This document shows positions 1 to 12,400 of a DNA stretch of 64,000 nucleotides, piece by piece (positions within the stretch are counted from its first letter, which is position 1; each line of letters starts with the position of its first letter). The stretch lies in the NCBI GenBank assembly GCA_001662425.1, contig BDDC01000229.1:5221-69220 (forward strand), in the 5' to 3' direction. The position numbers and the translations under genes were made by a program. The stretch is from Chlamydomonas sphaeroides (lineage: Eukaryota > Chlorophyta > Chlorophyceae > Chlamydomonadales > Chlamydomonadaceae). A model generated the notes under the pieces. That model was not told the DNA's origin, did not search any database, and saw only the letters and a program-made list of their open reading frames with translations.

Positions 1-3000
1 ACGCAAGGCGGCGCAGCAAGGGCAGCAAGCAAGCAGGGCACACGCTACACGCGGCGGCGATCGGCGGGTGCGGTGTCTGCGAAGGGAGAGAGTGGGGCTG
101 GGCGAGGAGACGTGAAGAGGACAGGAGAAGTACGACAGCATGTGCAGGGTGCGGAGGGACAAGTGGAAGGTGGGTGCACGCGCGCGTGCAACACCATCGT
201 GCAGAACGGTGATGCGTGGAGGGGCAGTGCGCGTGCGTTAATGTGTGTGGAGATAACATAAAGAACGGGGTATGCAAGTTGCTGCGGAGGATTGGGGGCC
301 GCCGTCGGAGGCGAGGGCGGGCCGACTGCTAGCCGCTCGCGGCTCACTGCTGCCGACCGCCTGGACATGGGGGTGGACGCGCTTCCATGCAATACCGGTA
401 CATGGGATGTGCGTACTGTGACGGGGCTCGCTACCTATGCATCGGCGTGACGCTGGGTCCGCAAAGCAGGCGGCTGACCGCTACAGGAAGCCGCGGGTGC
501 CAGCCACGCCACGGTCACTCGGTGCCCCCTCCAGCTACAGGACCCTGTGCCCTGCCACCGGGCCGCCTGACCCATTGCCCAGCCCCAAGCTACAAGTAGA
601 AATAGCGGCGTTTACGACGGGTCTAGAGCACGTGTGGTTGCATCCAGGAGAGCAGCCGTGCATGGGAAGAGCCACACGCCTACCACTAGGTCCCGGGCTG
701 GTGCGCAACACAGTGGCGGTCGACACTGTCCATCCGGCGGGAGAGTGTGGCAGCAGCAACTAAGCCTGTTGAACATTTGGGCCTCGAGAGCCCTCGGCCG
801 CCCCCTCGGCTACCTGAACGCCAACCTGCCCTGCACTCGTTACTGTCTGCGCATGCCCGTCTCCGCACTCGCCCGTCTTTAGCGTGCTGCGTGCCTGCTG
901 CCCGCCTAGACTTGCTCGGACGGGCACGCCTTGCGTTCTGGGCCGCAGGGCGGAGCCCCGTGACTACTGGCCTAGCTAGCTGACCAGCAGCTGACACGCG
1001 CCGCGCGCATCAAATGTAGGGTAAGAGATCCCCATTCCACCACGCGGAAGGGGGAGTCTAGTTTCCATTTCTCCGGCCTTCCACACATCGATGCACTTTG
1101 ATTCTTCAGGACACTGGCCCCACGGAGTCGAAGTCGGGCCCGCACAGATGGCTAGCCCTGGACCGCAGCCCTGGTGCCCCCTGGAAGTGCCCGCTCAACA
1201 AGTGGCGCCGGCCCATGGTTTCTATGCGCAAGCGCCAGCGTCTCTAGCAAAGCCTGTGTGACCGTGCGGATGGCAAAAGCAGATGTTGGCAACATTGCGG
1301 CGACTCTTCGTCGCCGGCGATGTCCAGGGATCGCCGCGCATACACCGGTACACGGCACCGCGGGCAGGTGTCGTGTGGGTCGCCGGAGCGGGGCCCGACA
1401 CCCCATCAACGGTCCGCCACCAGATACGCGTCAGAGGACGCGCCACAGCAGATCCGGTTCGGGCGTCCCAGCGCCTTGCGGACGAAGGCCGCATCGAACA
1501 CCCGGCACCACCTCCTGCCCGGCACTGCGCCGTGACGTTAGGGTTTGTACGGAAGCAGGGAGCTGCCCATGTGTGCTTGAAATCTGCTTGCTTGCAGCAC
1601 ATTGTCGCGCCTTATCTTGAATGGAGTCGGATGTATCACAGCTGGAATGAAGCGAGTTTGCAGCTGGAGGGATGGGTTCGACACCACCGGACGCGGCCGT
1701 GTCATGTGGCTAATGCATGGCGCTCACGCCCCAGCTGATCTAGACGCAATCTGTGCGTACTTGTAGATAGCTGAATACAGTTAGGAGGCTATGTGTTTGA
1801 GTTGTCGCGTCAGTCGTCATTGTGCATGCATGCGACTCACGGCGTGTCGGCCGCGGCGTGCCCGACAGAGACCTTCACGCTACCTGCATATCAGTATTAT
1901 GGGGGCTGCGCTCAGCCGGGTACCTGGGCAGATATTGCCTCTGGGGGCGAGAAATTCGGGTTGCGGTCCTGGTTCGCGACGCCTCACGGCGCGCACTCGG
2001 ACTTGAGATTTTCGAGGGCATCCCTGCACGCCTGAGCTCCTACACCTCTTTCATGATGTATATTATCCTACGGGCTGCGCATGCCCTAGTTTCATATCGC
2101 GCCGCGCAGGGTCAGCTCCCCGCCCTGCCATGACCCCGTCAGGCCCTGTCCGCATGCCGCGAGAGACCGAAGCTAACGAGCAGAGCAGCTGCGGTCGCGG
2201 CGCTGGGCCTTCCTCATCGAGGCCGCTGGCTTGGCACCGGCTGCCCCGGTCCCTGCCCCGGCAGCTGGCCCCGGCGTGCCCGTCATCGTCACCCTTGCCG
2301 CGGCCCCCGTCGGGTCCCCTGCCGCGACCCCCGCCGCGGTCCCCTGCAAGGCCGCCCCGGCCGCGGCCGCCCCTGCCCCTGCCGCGGCCGCGGTCCCAGG
2401 CCCCGCTGCTGACGCCCCTGATGCGGTGCCGGCCTCGGCCTCTGGGACGGACCGCCCTGAAGTGCCTGCGGCCTTGCCGGCAGCTTTGTCCGCCGCGCTG
2501 CGGCGGCTCTTGCGCCTGGACTGAAAGAGCCGCCGGCATCAGGAGCCTTTCTGGCGGGGTCTTTGTCAGCGTCGGAATGCGCAGGGGGCGGCTATCCGCG
2601 GCCGCCCGCCGCTCTGCCCATGTGGCGCCCCGACGGCAACCGGCGCCCGCGGGCATGACTACTTCTGGGATTGTGTCGTGGCTTGCGCGCTGCTACGCGT
2701 CGTACGTATCGGAACATGCTGTTGTAGCTGTGAGCCGCCAGGCGTTGTGGGTAGGAAGAAGAAGAAGAATTCGTTACACCGCCCCCCGCAGGAGGAGTAG
2801 AGCTTTGATCCCCTCTACACATCGATGCGCACAGAGTCAGAACACGCACACCACACAGCACACGGCAGCACCAGCAGAAGACAGGCCAATCCAAGCAGTA
2901 GCACTAAGTGGCGCGCGCGGATGGGGCGAGCACACCCAGCCCCAAAACCAGCAACGGTGGGTGGTCCGATCCAGGCGCTCTACGTCTGCTGGCAGCCGGT

Positions 3001-6000
3001 CTGGGATGTGGACTGCCTGGCCACGCGCGGCCCTGGACGTTTGGCTTCGTTGTTTCTTTTTGAAGGCGTACGTCGGCAGCGGCTGCGCCGTTAAGTGCAC
3101 CCGAGCGGCCGCGAGGTCACGAGGTCGATGGTTTGCCGGCCCCGGCGCTGGTCCGCCTCCAGGCCGCTGTCGTGGCGGATGTCTGGGGTCGTCTCACGTC
3201 GTACGCGGCCCTCCGACCGCCGCAGTCGTGGTGGTTCATGACGGCTTTTGCATCCGTTGCTGGCGCAGGGGTAGGATGGTGGCGTCCACTTTGTGGGACT
3301 CGGATGTGTGGCCGACGTGCGTTCGTCCGACTCTGACTCCGATGGCTGTGGCCTGTGTGCGCGTGTCTGGCAAATAAGCACACCCCGCGCGGCACGCCCT
3401 GGGTTGATAACGCGTTGGTCGCGCGGCTTGCCTGCGGCTGCGTGGCCCCCTGCGCGTGCCGATCGGGTGTGTTGCTACCGCCCCGGGCTTGTCCATTCCC
3501 AGGGGCTTCGCATGTTTGTTGTACTTAAGTGCTGTCGTACTGGCTGGCAGTGATGACCGGTACACAGTCAATTCTTCGTGGCTGGTCCTTGGGGGTGTAT
3601 CCTGTGCGAGGCGGTGTCCGTGAATTCAGCGCACGCCTTGACGTCTGCCATGCATGTTGGGCCAGGGACCGTGTCCCACGGCAGCCTGCGCTGCCTCCGT
3701 CGGGCCCGTCTGGTGCGACCACTTACCCATCGGTGATCTCCCTTCGCTTAAGAGTCGAGCAAGGGAGCCTCCCCTGGAATTGAGCGTCTCGCAGCACGCG
3801 AGCTCGAGTCGGCATGCTGTGACACATTAAGGTTACGGCCCCGCGCGGCCGAGGAGTGCTGTTTCGATGCGTTGACACACTCGAACACACGCCGGTTACG
3901 GCCGGAGAAGGCGCGCCGCGACACATTACGGCGTCGCTGGACCGTGGAGTCGGCTCTGCCGCCCCGCCCAGGAGGTCGCCTGGTCCCGCCCACAGCGAGT
4001 CAAGCTCACCATCCTGGCCGCCGCCGGCCACACCAGACGAGCGCATGCCCCCCCGCATGGAGGACGGCTTGGCCGGGCTTGCAGCCCGGATGGGCAGCAG
4101 GCGGTTGTCCCACGGGGGAAGGAGAGCCGCGTATCACGAGTCACCGGATCCAAGTCCAATTGGCAGCATGTGGTTCAGTGGCAGCAGGGCCACCTACCCG
4201 ACAGGGGGTTGCCCGCGCACGAGGCCGGCCTTGGCGACACCCCTCAAGCTGCGGCCAGCTCCTGATCCTGCTAATTATGTAAGATGGACCGGATGCATCC
4301 CGCGCACCCGGGTACTGTACACAGGGGCTGCGATGTGCCCCGCATGTGCAGCATGTGTCCCGGGGCACGGCAAGAGGGTCAGCAGCGTCACACCACACAC
4401 GGCGCGCCATTCTCCCTTGCGTTGGTTTTATACTACTATTATACTTATACTTATTTCTAAACACACGCGTCGTTACCGCGAGGGACAGCGGCAGGCGGAC
4501 CCAGCGCAGCGGGCCACCGCCGCCACCACCTCCGGGCCGGAGTCGAGCGGCCGCGAGGACGGCGGCCGCGGCAAGTGGCCGAGCTCAGCCCCAGCTGGCG
4601 GCGCCAAGCGGAAGCGTAGCGGTGTTTGGGGCTCACTTGGCAGCAAGGGCAGGCCCTGCCTTTTGGCTGCGCCTGGCTGTCTGGGCGGTGGATGTTGCGA
4701 TAGCAGGTGTGATATATAGCGGCCGTAGGCTTGAGCTAGCGCGAGGCCGGGGGCCGGGGGGCCCGCTAAATCTTTGCACGCAAGCGTGGCCCTGCCATGT
4801 CCGGATGACGGGACCAGGGGTCGCGCCCCAGGCGAGTGCCGTGTGGCTGCCCTCAAGCCGTTGATGGCGCCCTGTGGTCATGTCTACGTACCGTATGGTC
4901 AGTCACGGTCAATAGCCAAATGCAATCGACCATGGATACCATGCGTCTCTAGATTGCCTTTCCAAGGTGCAGCGTTCAACTACTGGCTACTGGTGAGGTG
5001 GGGTGTGGGGGCATGGTGCAGGCCGGCATTGAGTTTGGGCTCGGGCGGGCGCGGGATGGGGTGTTGGCTCCGGCGTGAGTGCTTGTGTGGGTGTGGCCGC
5101 ACGCACGTTGCTGGACCGTAGGGATGAGATAATAGGAGGCACGGCAGGTTTAAGGCGAGAACGCCGCCGCGCTGTGGCACTGCGGCCAGGGGAGGCCTCC
5201 CGACTGCGGTTGATCACCCGTGCTTCATACCATCCCCGGGCCTGACAGCACTGACAGCCACGGTCAACACGCAGCATGGATATGCGGCCACAACTCAAAG
5301 GGGCCAGCGATCAACATACCGGATGACATCGCCCCCGGGTAGACTCGAGGCCTGGTGGTGGTGCCTGGCGGCCCCCCTCGGGGCCCCCCTCGTGCTCGCG
5401 GCCTGGGACCCCCCCTCGCTCCCCCCGCGCCCCCCCCGCGCCACCCATATTCCCGATTTTCCCAATGCCACTCTTGCGATCTCGCGTATTGTGGCGGGCT
5501 TCGGCGCAGCGCTTCTTCCACTGCAAACCGCTTATGCCGCTTCGTTGGGATTCCGGCATGTTGCACGGCGTCCTGCGCGCCGGCAGGAGTACCCATCTGG
5601 TCCGGCGCTGTCCGGCAAACCGCCCCCTCCCTCCTGGCCATGTGTGTCCCCTGCCGCTAGTAGTGCCGCCGCCAAGTCCCCAGCCGCTCGGCGTAGCACC
5701 TGTCGCTGCCCCTAGCATGTCCCACTAGGGGCACTGGTGCCGCAGTCCCGCCGCAGCGGGATCCCAGGTCCAGTGCCCATCCCGAACAGCCCAGACGCGC
5801 CGACCGTGTTCACTGGTCTGTCAGAGGTGCTTTGGGTGATGCAGCCGCAATGGTCCCTGCCGCTCCGAGCCGCACATGTTGCCGGCCCCCCGCCCCCCGC
5901 CCCCCGCATGTCCCACGGGAAGCCCGCCACTGGGCGGACGCCACGTCCCGAAGGCCAACCGCCCTCACAGCTCGGCCGCGAGCGTTCCGACTGCACAATA

Positions 6001-6398
6001 CTTGCGTCTAGCGCACTTCAGGGCGACTCTTGGGCTACCAGAGGCCGCACTGAACACGAGCATCGCCGAGCGCCGACCGAATCGCTGCCAATTATGCATG
6101 ACCTGGTATAGAAGGCATAACGCACTTTACGTATGCGCTATCGGGTGTGCGTCTGAGTGGCGTTGCAGGCAGTCCCTCCCTCTGTGAGCCGGCCCCCCCT
6201 CGTAACACGCATCGACGACGGCCATACATGCGACATCGGGCCACCTTGTCGCCAAATTCAGTTGCCCTCAGTAATTTCTTCGTGCCAGGTTGCTGTGCTC
6301 ATCTTACTGACCTTCCCGCACTGCGCGTCTCATACATGGCGTGCGGTGCCTGAGGTTGTAAGAACGCGTACGCGCATCGTCGCCATCAACAACACACG
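1..6398. other. Upstream region without a supportable gene
   Basis: I find no exon chain, no recognisable domain and no RNA gene here on either strand. The open frames present are the arginine-, proline- and alanine-rich kind expected by chance in DNA of this GC content. Visible content: a degenerate GC tract at 2231-2524, a short GAA run near 2755-2769, an AT-rich island around 4427-4462 (unusual for this window), C-rich runs at 5371-5440 and 5880-5910, and loosely repeated blocks near 3830-3935. It probably contains the intergenic spacer, promoter and 5' UTR of the gene starting at 6399, but I cannot place a transcription start. Confidence 0.6.
2231..2524. repeat. Degenerate GCC/CCG low-complexity tract
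   Basis: This stretch is built of imperfect repeats of CCCCNGCCGCGG-like units. In one plus frame it reads as an alanine/proline/valine-rich peptide with a stop at 2522-2524, and in another frame as Pro/Arg. It has no signal peptide, no splice-supported extension and no Cys pattern, so I treat it as low-complexity DNA rather than a gene. A fragment of a Pro/Ala-rich wall protein is the alternative. Confidence 0.45.
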
Positions 6399-6471
6399 AT
6401 GGCTGCAAGCCACGCGCTGATCAGCCTGGTGGCGAGCCTGGCGCTCCTGCAATTAGTAGCATCCCAAATCT
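6399..6471 (+). CDS. Exon 1: signal peptide of the giant gene
   Basis: The first 24 codons encode a short polar start, a hydrophobic core (ALISLVASLALLQLV) and a small-residue cleavage site near ASQ, so the product enters the secretory pathway. I end the exon at 6471 before donor GTGGGT (phase 1). Joining to exon 2 then gives QIFAGLRLNN, which runs straight into the first SRCR domain. Acceptor of exon 2 is a TAG at 6740-6742. A longer exon 1 using the donor at about 6554 keeps the phase but has a poorer site and adds 27 residues without domain character. Confidence 0.7.
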
Positions 6472-9400
6472 GTGGGTCGCTGCTTCGCCGCATATCTCGC
6501 TTTGCTTTCACTGAATATGTCGTAGACCGCAACGCGGTTGCTGCGCTCTGTGAAGGTGTAACATGCAGTACGCATGTGTCGCAAAGCTGGGCAGGTCGTG
6601 CACAGGCGTGTGCGTGCAACACGTGTACGGCAGTGACATGGACTAGAGGACCACGGGTCGACAGAGAAGCCGACCGCATGCCTCCCTTTCCCCCCACCCC
6701 GCCATGTTGTCTTGCCTCCGTGTCGCTCGCCCTTGTGCCTAGTCGCTGGCCTTCGCCTCAACAACACTGTAGCAACAGCCGGCTCCTTCTACTACGAGGG
6801 ACTGGTCGAGGTGCGTGGCGGGTCCAGGCCATGTATGCGGAGGAGCCGCGGCCATCCCGTCGCGGCATGTCTCGACCGCGCCGCGCGCACCGCAAGCAAA
6901 CGGTTGCCCGTGTCGCTGCCTCTACCTGCGCGCTTCCCTGCGTACCCCCGCGCCATGATGCCCCGTTTTCTTGCTGTGCCACCGCCCGCTCCGCCGTCCC
7001 ACAGGTCCGGGTCACCAACAGCAGCACGGGCCTCATCTGCGCGTAAGCAGCGGCCGAGCGGGGCTTGCTGGCAGCTCGGAGCGGGGGCGGGGCGGGGCGG
7101 GGCGGAGTGGGGCTGGGCGTGGGGCTTGCTGCAGCACGCGCCCGAGCACAGCGTGCGACAACGCTGCCTCCGCCCGCCCCGACCGTGCCGATGCTCTGAT
7201 TCCGTCGCACCCGCGCGCCCGCACACCACATGAGCTGCCCTCATGCCAACCCCGCCCGGCCTGCTCCCCAGGGACGGGTTCGATGACAAGGATGCCGCCG
7301 TGATCTGTCGCCAGCTGGGTCGGCCCACGGCCCGGGCCATGGCGATCCGTACGGCATGGCGGCAGTACGACAGCGCGGGTCCCTGGGCCCGCAGCAGCCT
7401 CGTCACGGACAGCGCCATCCTGGTGCGTGGCACGGGGGCACACACACGCCAGGTGTACGCCAGGTGTACGACAGGTGTACGACACAATCGGCGCATTGGC
7501 GCAGCCCAGTCGCACACCAGCCGGGCCACGCACGCCCACACGTCGGTCACCGTCCCTCCGACCCCCGGGACCTGCCCACCTCCCCGCCCTTGCTTCCCCC
7601 GCCAGGCCTACCTCAACAGCCGCTACCCGCCAATCGTGATGACCAAGCTGGGCTGCCGCGGCACCGAGGCCAACATCAACGACTGCGACAAGGCGGTGGA
7701 GGCGGGCTCGCTGGCCTCGTGCGATCGCACCATGGCGGGTGAGGCCTCACCCTAGGGAGGGGCAATGTGCAGGGGCCGTCTACCGGTCGTGTCCCAGCCA
7801 GCAGCCGCAGCCCTTCATTGTTTCATATATACCGTGCCCTTCCTCCCCTCCCATGCCCCTCCCCACCCCGTGCCCCTGCAATGACCCCGTGCCCGCAGTT
7901 GGCGTGCAGTGCTTCGAGCCCGACTACACGGTGAGTCGATTGGGGGTACATGCAGTGTAACACGTGAACATTAGCTCATCACATCGCATCATGTCATGTG
8001 CGTGTTACGTTGCTTGCCACACATATGCGGTCATCACAACCCAACACGCTACGTTGCCACATATACATTGTTCTGTCATCATCATATACCCATTTACATA
8101 TGTATGTGTTGTGGGCTCTTCATTACCTGCAGGTCCGCCTCATGACGGGCACCTCGGACCCCAACAACAGCACCAACAGCAACACTGCCGGCCGTGTGGA
8201 GGTGCGCACGGGAGGGGTGGGCCCCCAGGCTGCCGCCAGCCGGGCGTCGAGAACGCGCAAGCTGCTCCCGCGTGCTTGCGGGCAGCAACCCTGCGCAGGG
8301 CCCTGCCACCTCCCACCGACCGTTCCCGCCTGCCCACCTCCCCTGTCGAGCAGCACGGCCACCTGCCCACCCCCGCCCACCGTCGCCTGCCCTCCTCAGA
8401 TGTGGATGGGCACCGGGTGGGGTCAGCTGGCGGCCAGCATGGAGTCGGGTGCGTGGGGTTCCATCCAACCACATGATATTCATATGCCCCGTACATATAT
8501 ATATGTAGTATGTGCTGGGGTTTTCGGGGCCCCAGCTGGCGGCCAGCATGAAGTCCGATGCGTAACGCGACTAGATGGGGCAGGGGGGGATGTATGGGGC
8601 CACCCTATGTTGGCGGCACGCTGCTGTTGCGTGTCGTGTTCTTTTTTAGTCGTCACCCGACCGCGCACTGCATGCCGCGCCCGCGTCCGCAGAAAGCAAC
8701 AAGTTCATCGCGCAGACCGTGTGTCGCCAGCTGCGCCTGCCGTGGCAGGGTACGCAGCGAAGCCAGCGCTGCCTGCTGTAGAAGCATACATGTATGCGAT
8801 GCGATGCGAATGAATATGCTAGGCCAGGGAGGATGGAGCTCGCGCGCAGTACATCATGCCGCTCCATCGTCGCGGTTGCTTGCTTGACTCGCTACCTGCC
8901 CGCTGCTGCCTTACTTGCCGTGTCTGCTGCGTCTGTGATGCTCAGGCGCCGAGGCGTTCACGGGCCCCGACAAGTACGGAGCTGCGCCCGGCGACAGGCC
9001 ACTGGTGAGCTAGCTAGCGGGCGGGGCGCGGGGGCACGCAGCGTGGGCCCAGCGGGCGGGGCTGTGTGCCAGGCGGATGGCACGCGCATGGCGGTTCACG
9101 ACGTACGTCGTCTGCAATAGCAATCATTACATTGCGTTGGTAGTTAGAATCATACATGCAATGACCATGGTGCCACACGCACTCGCTGCCTCGTCAGGTG
9201 CTCAACGACGACCTGCGCTGCCAGGCCACGGTCACGGAGACTGAGGAGGCTGACGTCAAGCCCAGCGACCTCAGCAGGCGAGCCACCTAGGTCATACCCC
9301 AGCCAGCGTGTTCCCGAACTCGCAATCCCTCTCCCTAGCAGGCCACGCCAATGTCGAGCGAGCGAGCCCAGCCTGGAGGTGCCGGAGGGGTTCGTGGGCG

Positions 9401-12400
9401 CGGCCCGACATGGCCCAACACGCTTGTGTAGCGCCGCATGCTTCCCCTGGTTCTTCCCTGCCGCCGCCCGCCCGCGGACCCGCCCGAACCACCCCCATCC
9501 CAAATACCTCCCCCCCCTCTACCGCTCACCAGGACCAGCGCCAACGCGCGCTTCCGCAGCCTGTGGGTGCAGGGCATCTTCAGCCTGGTGACGCGCATCC
9601 GCAGCGCAGTAAAGGCCGTCGACATCCGCGACAGCGCCGCCAAGACGGCGGCCAAGCTGCTCAAGGACAAGAGCGGGCGGACGCTCGAGTCGCGCAGCTC
9701 GCGCACCAAGACGGTCCAGGTGCGCCGGCGCTGCTGCGGCAGACGCGCACGCCGTATCGCAAACTTTACAGATGACACATGCATGCATTCCGGACTACGT
9801 ATCATAACTCGCACCAAAGAATAATGCTCTGTGGCCCACGGTGCGTGCGCCAGCTAGCACCAAGCGGCCCTACCCCGGAACCCCGCCACTCGGCGGCCCA
9901 TCGCTCGGCTCACGTACGTTGCCACCCGCCGCCCGCGGCTACCATCCCCTCCTGCAGATCACACGCGAGGTGCCGCTCAACTCGCTGTCGCAGTGCGTCG
10001 TCACGGGCGAGGGCCAGTCCGACGAGATGCTGGCGGTGTCGTGCCGCGAGGAGCAGTTCACGGCGCGCCTGGTGGGCGCGTCCTTCCCTAGCGAGGGCCG
10101 CCTGGAGATCTACAACAGTGAGCTCCATGACCGGGCCTCGGCCTCGTACGGCAATCCGTGCTGCAGCACACCTCACCTCCCCCTGCCGCACCCCGCCCGC
10201 CTGCGTACGTGCTTGCCCCACAGACGGCGTGTGGGGCACGGTCTGCGGAAACGGCACCGCCATCGACGGCCTGGTGGTGCAGGCGGTGTGCAGGCACGTG
10301 ACCATAGTTTCTAGAGTACTTGATGTTAAGTATTATTGGAAGGTCTATATAGGCCTATGGTCGGCTGATGTTGGCGTGCGCAGGCATGGGACAGTACCCC
10401 GCGTGGTACTCGCATGCCTCGCCTGTCGGCGGCCCCTCACGCAGCGAGCACCCATGTTTGATTGCTGCGCCCGGTCCACCTCCCTTGCCCGCCATCGATC
10501 CAGGCAACTGGGCTTTGCGCGTGCGCCCACCAACCCCGCGAGCTGGACGACCATGGCCGCCAACGGCTTCACCGGCACCCGCTCCGCGGGTGCGCCCGAG
10601 GTCGCCGCCTCCAGCATCCGCTGCCCCTCCGGCGCCCGCACGCTGACGGCCTGGTGAGCAGGGCCATCGCGCCCCTGGACCGCCATCCCATTGCATATGC
10701 CATGGTTTTCATAACCAACGGACGCCGCTAGCCGTTGTGGTGTTTGCGCGCGTGGCATTATTGGTGTGTGCTCGGCTTTGGTTGTGCGGTTGAAGGGCGC
10801 GTCGAGCCCAGCCTCCGTGACGGCCGCGGCCTGTGTGTGCGGCCTTCACGCCGCGGGTAGGGCCGCGGGGGCTGTGTTGATGTGCTGATGTCGCACCACC
10901 ACCACCGCCGCCACCGCCACCACCGCCACCATCGCCACCACCACCACCTGCAGCACCGTGGAGACCACCGGCTCCTGCGCAGCCGGCGAGGACGCCTACG
11001 TGCGCTGCTACCAGAAGCCGCCCATCCCCTCAACCGAGGAGCCCCGAGCGCTGTGTGAGCAGTAAAGGGGGGGGGGGGGGNNNNNNNNNNNNNNNNNNNN
11101 NNNNNNNNNNNNNNNNNNNNNNNNNNNNNNNNNNNNNNNNNNNNNNNNNNNNNNNNNNNNNNNNNNNNNNNNNNNNNNNNNNNNNNNNNNNNNNNNNNNN
11201 NNNNNNNNNNNNNNNNNNNNNNNNNNNNNNNNNNNNNNNNNNNNNNNNNNNNNNNNNNNNNNNNNNNNNNNNNNNNNNNNNNNNNNNNNNNNNNNNNNNN
11301 NNNNNNNNNNNNNNNNNNNNNNNNNNNNNNNNNNNNNNNNNNNNNNNNNNNNNNNNNNNNNNNNNNNNNNNNNNNNNNNNNNNNNNNNNNNNNNNNNNNN
11401 NNNNNNNNNNNNNNNNNNNNNNNNNNNCGGCAGCAGCAGCTTTGGCAACTAGAAAGCAATGTTGTACAGATGTGTTCATGTACGTAATTCTGCGGTAGAC
11501 CTCTGAACTGCTGGCATGCGGGGCCCACTGTTGCCCTTTGAAGCAGCCGCTGACGTACACGCCCGTTCCCTGGCCAAACCTTGTGCCCCGTGCAGGCACC
11601 TTCCCCTGGTCCGACAAGGCCGGCATTGCGCCGGGTGGGTCGTGCCAGGGGGCAACAGCGAGAGAATGGCAGCGCCTAACCGGCGGTGGCCGGGGGCCAC
11701 TTGCCACGTCAGCCTCTCGCTGACAGCCTGCTCGCTGCCGCCGCCGCCCACGCCCCGCTGCAGTGCCGGGCGTCACCAGTCTGCTGGTTGGCCAGTTCGA
11801 CGCTGTGTCGTCCAACGAGGGCGTGCAGGTGCGAGCCAGCATGCATGCATGCACAGAAGCGTTTCTATGTTCACATCATTATAATTTCGAATCCTTTGTA
11901 TAACGTCCCACGAGGGCAGCTGCTTGCGCCGGTGCGGTACATACAGCACCCACCGCTCGCGCTACTACTATCCAATGTTTTTTGTACGACACATAAATGT
12001 CAAACGCATCACGCTCCATCGGCCCGCTGCCGCCATCAGGACGTTATGCTGGTGCGCTACAGCACCGACGGCTCGCTGTACGGCCGCGCCGCGTTCGGTC
12101 GCGCCTGGGCGTCGGCCTTTGCCGGCGAGGCCGACATCAACTTTGGCTCCACGCCTGAGCCCAAGGCGCTGGTGGTGGCGGACGTGACGGGCGACGGCAG
12201 CGACGACCTCATCTCGCTCACGACCACGCAGGCATCGGTGCGTGCGTGTACTGTTTGCATGCTGTGGCCGGGCTGCTGCCTTGTGTGTTCGTGGTAGTGG
12301 GCGTGCATGTGTGCGTGCGCCCTTACATCATGGGCATGCATACGTACGGCGCCTACACTTTGATGGGCATTGTTACAGGTTAATGAAGCACCAGCGCGCG

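Noticed and set aside
2130..3377. Long plus-strand open frame of about 415 codons
   Set aside because: Composition is Arg/Pro/Ala-rich low complexity, with no domain, signal or splice context. Stop-free frames of this kind are common in DNA this GC-rich.
4700..6120. TATA-like strings near 4711 and 6104 as promoters
   Set aside because: Isolated short AT strings without an identifiable transcription start or conserved spacing; insufficient support.
6472..6554. Longer exon 1 ending at donor GTGTAA
   Set aside because: Weaker donor, and it inserts 27 unremarkable residues between signal peptide and SRCR1. GTGGGT at 6472 gives a direct junction. Not fully excluded.
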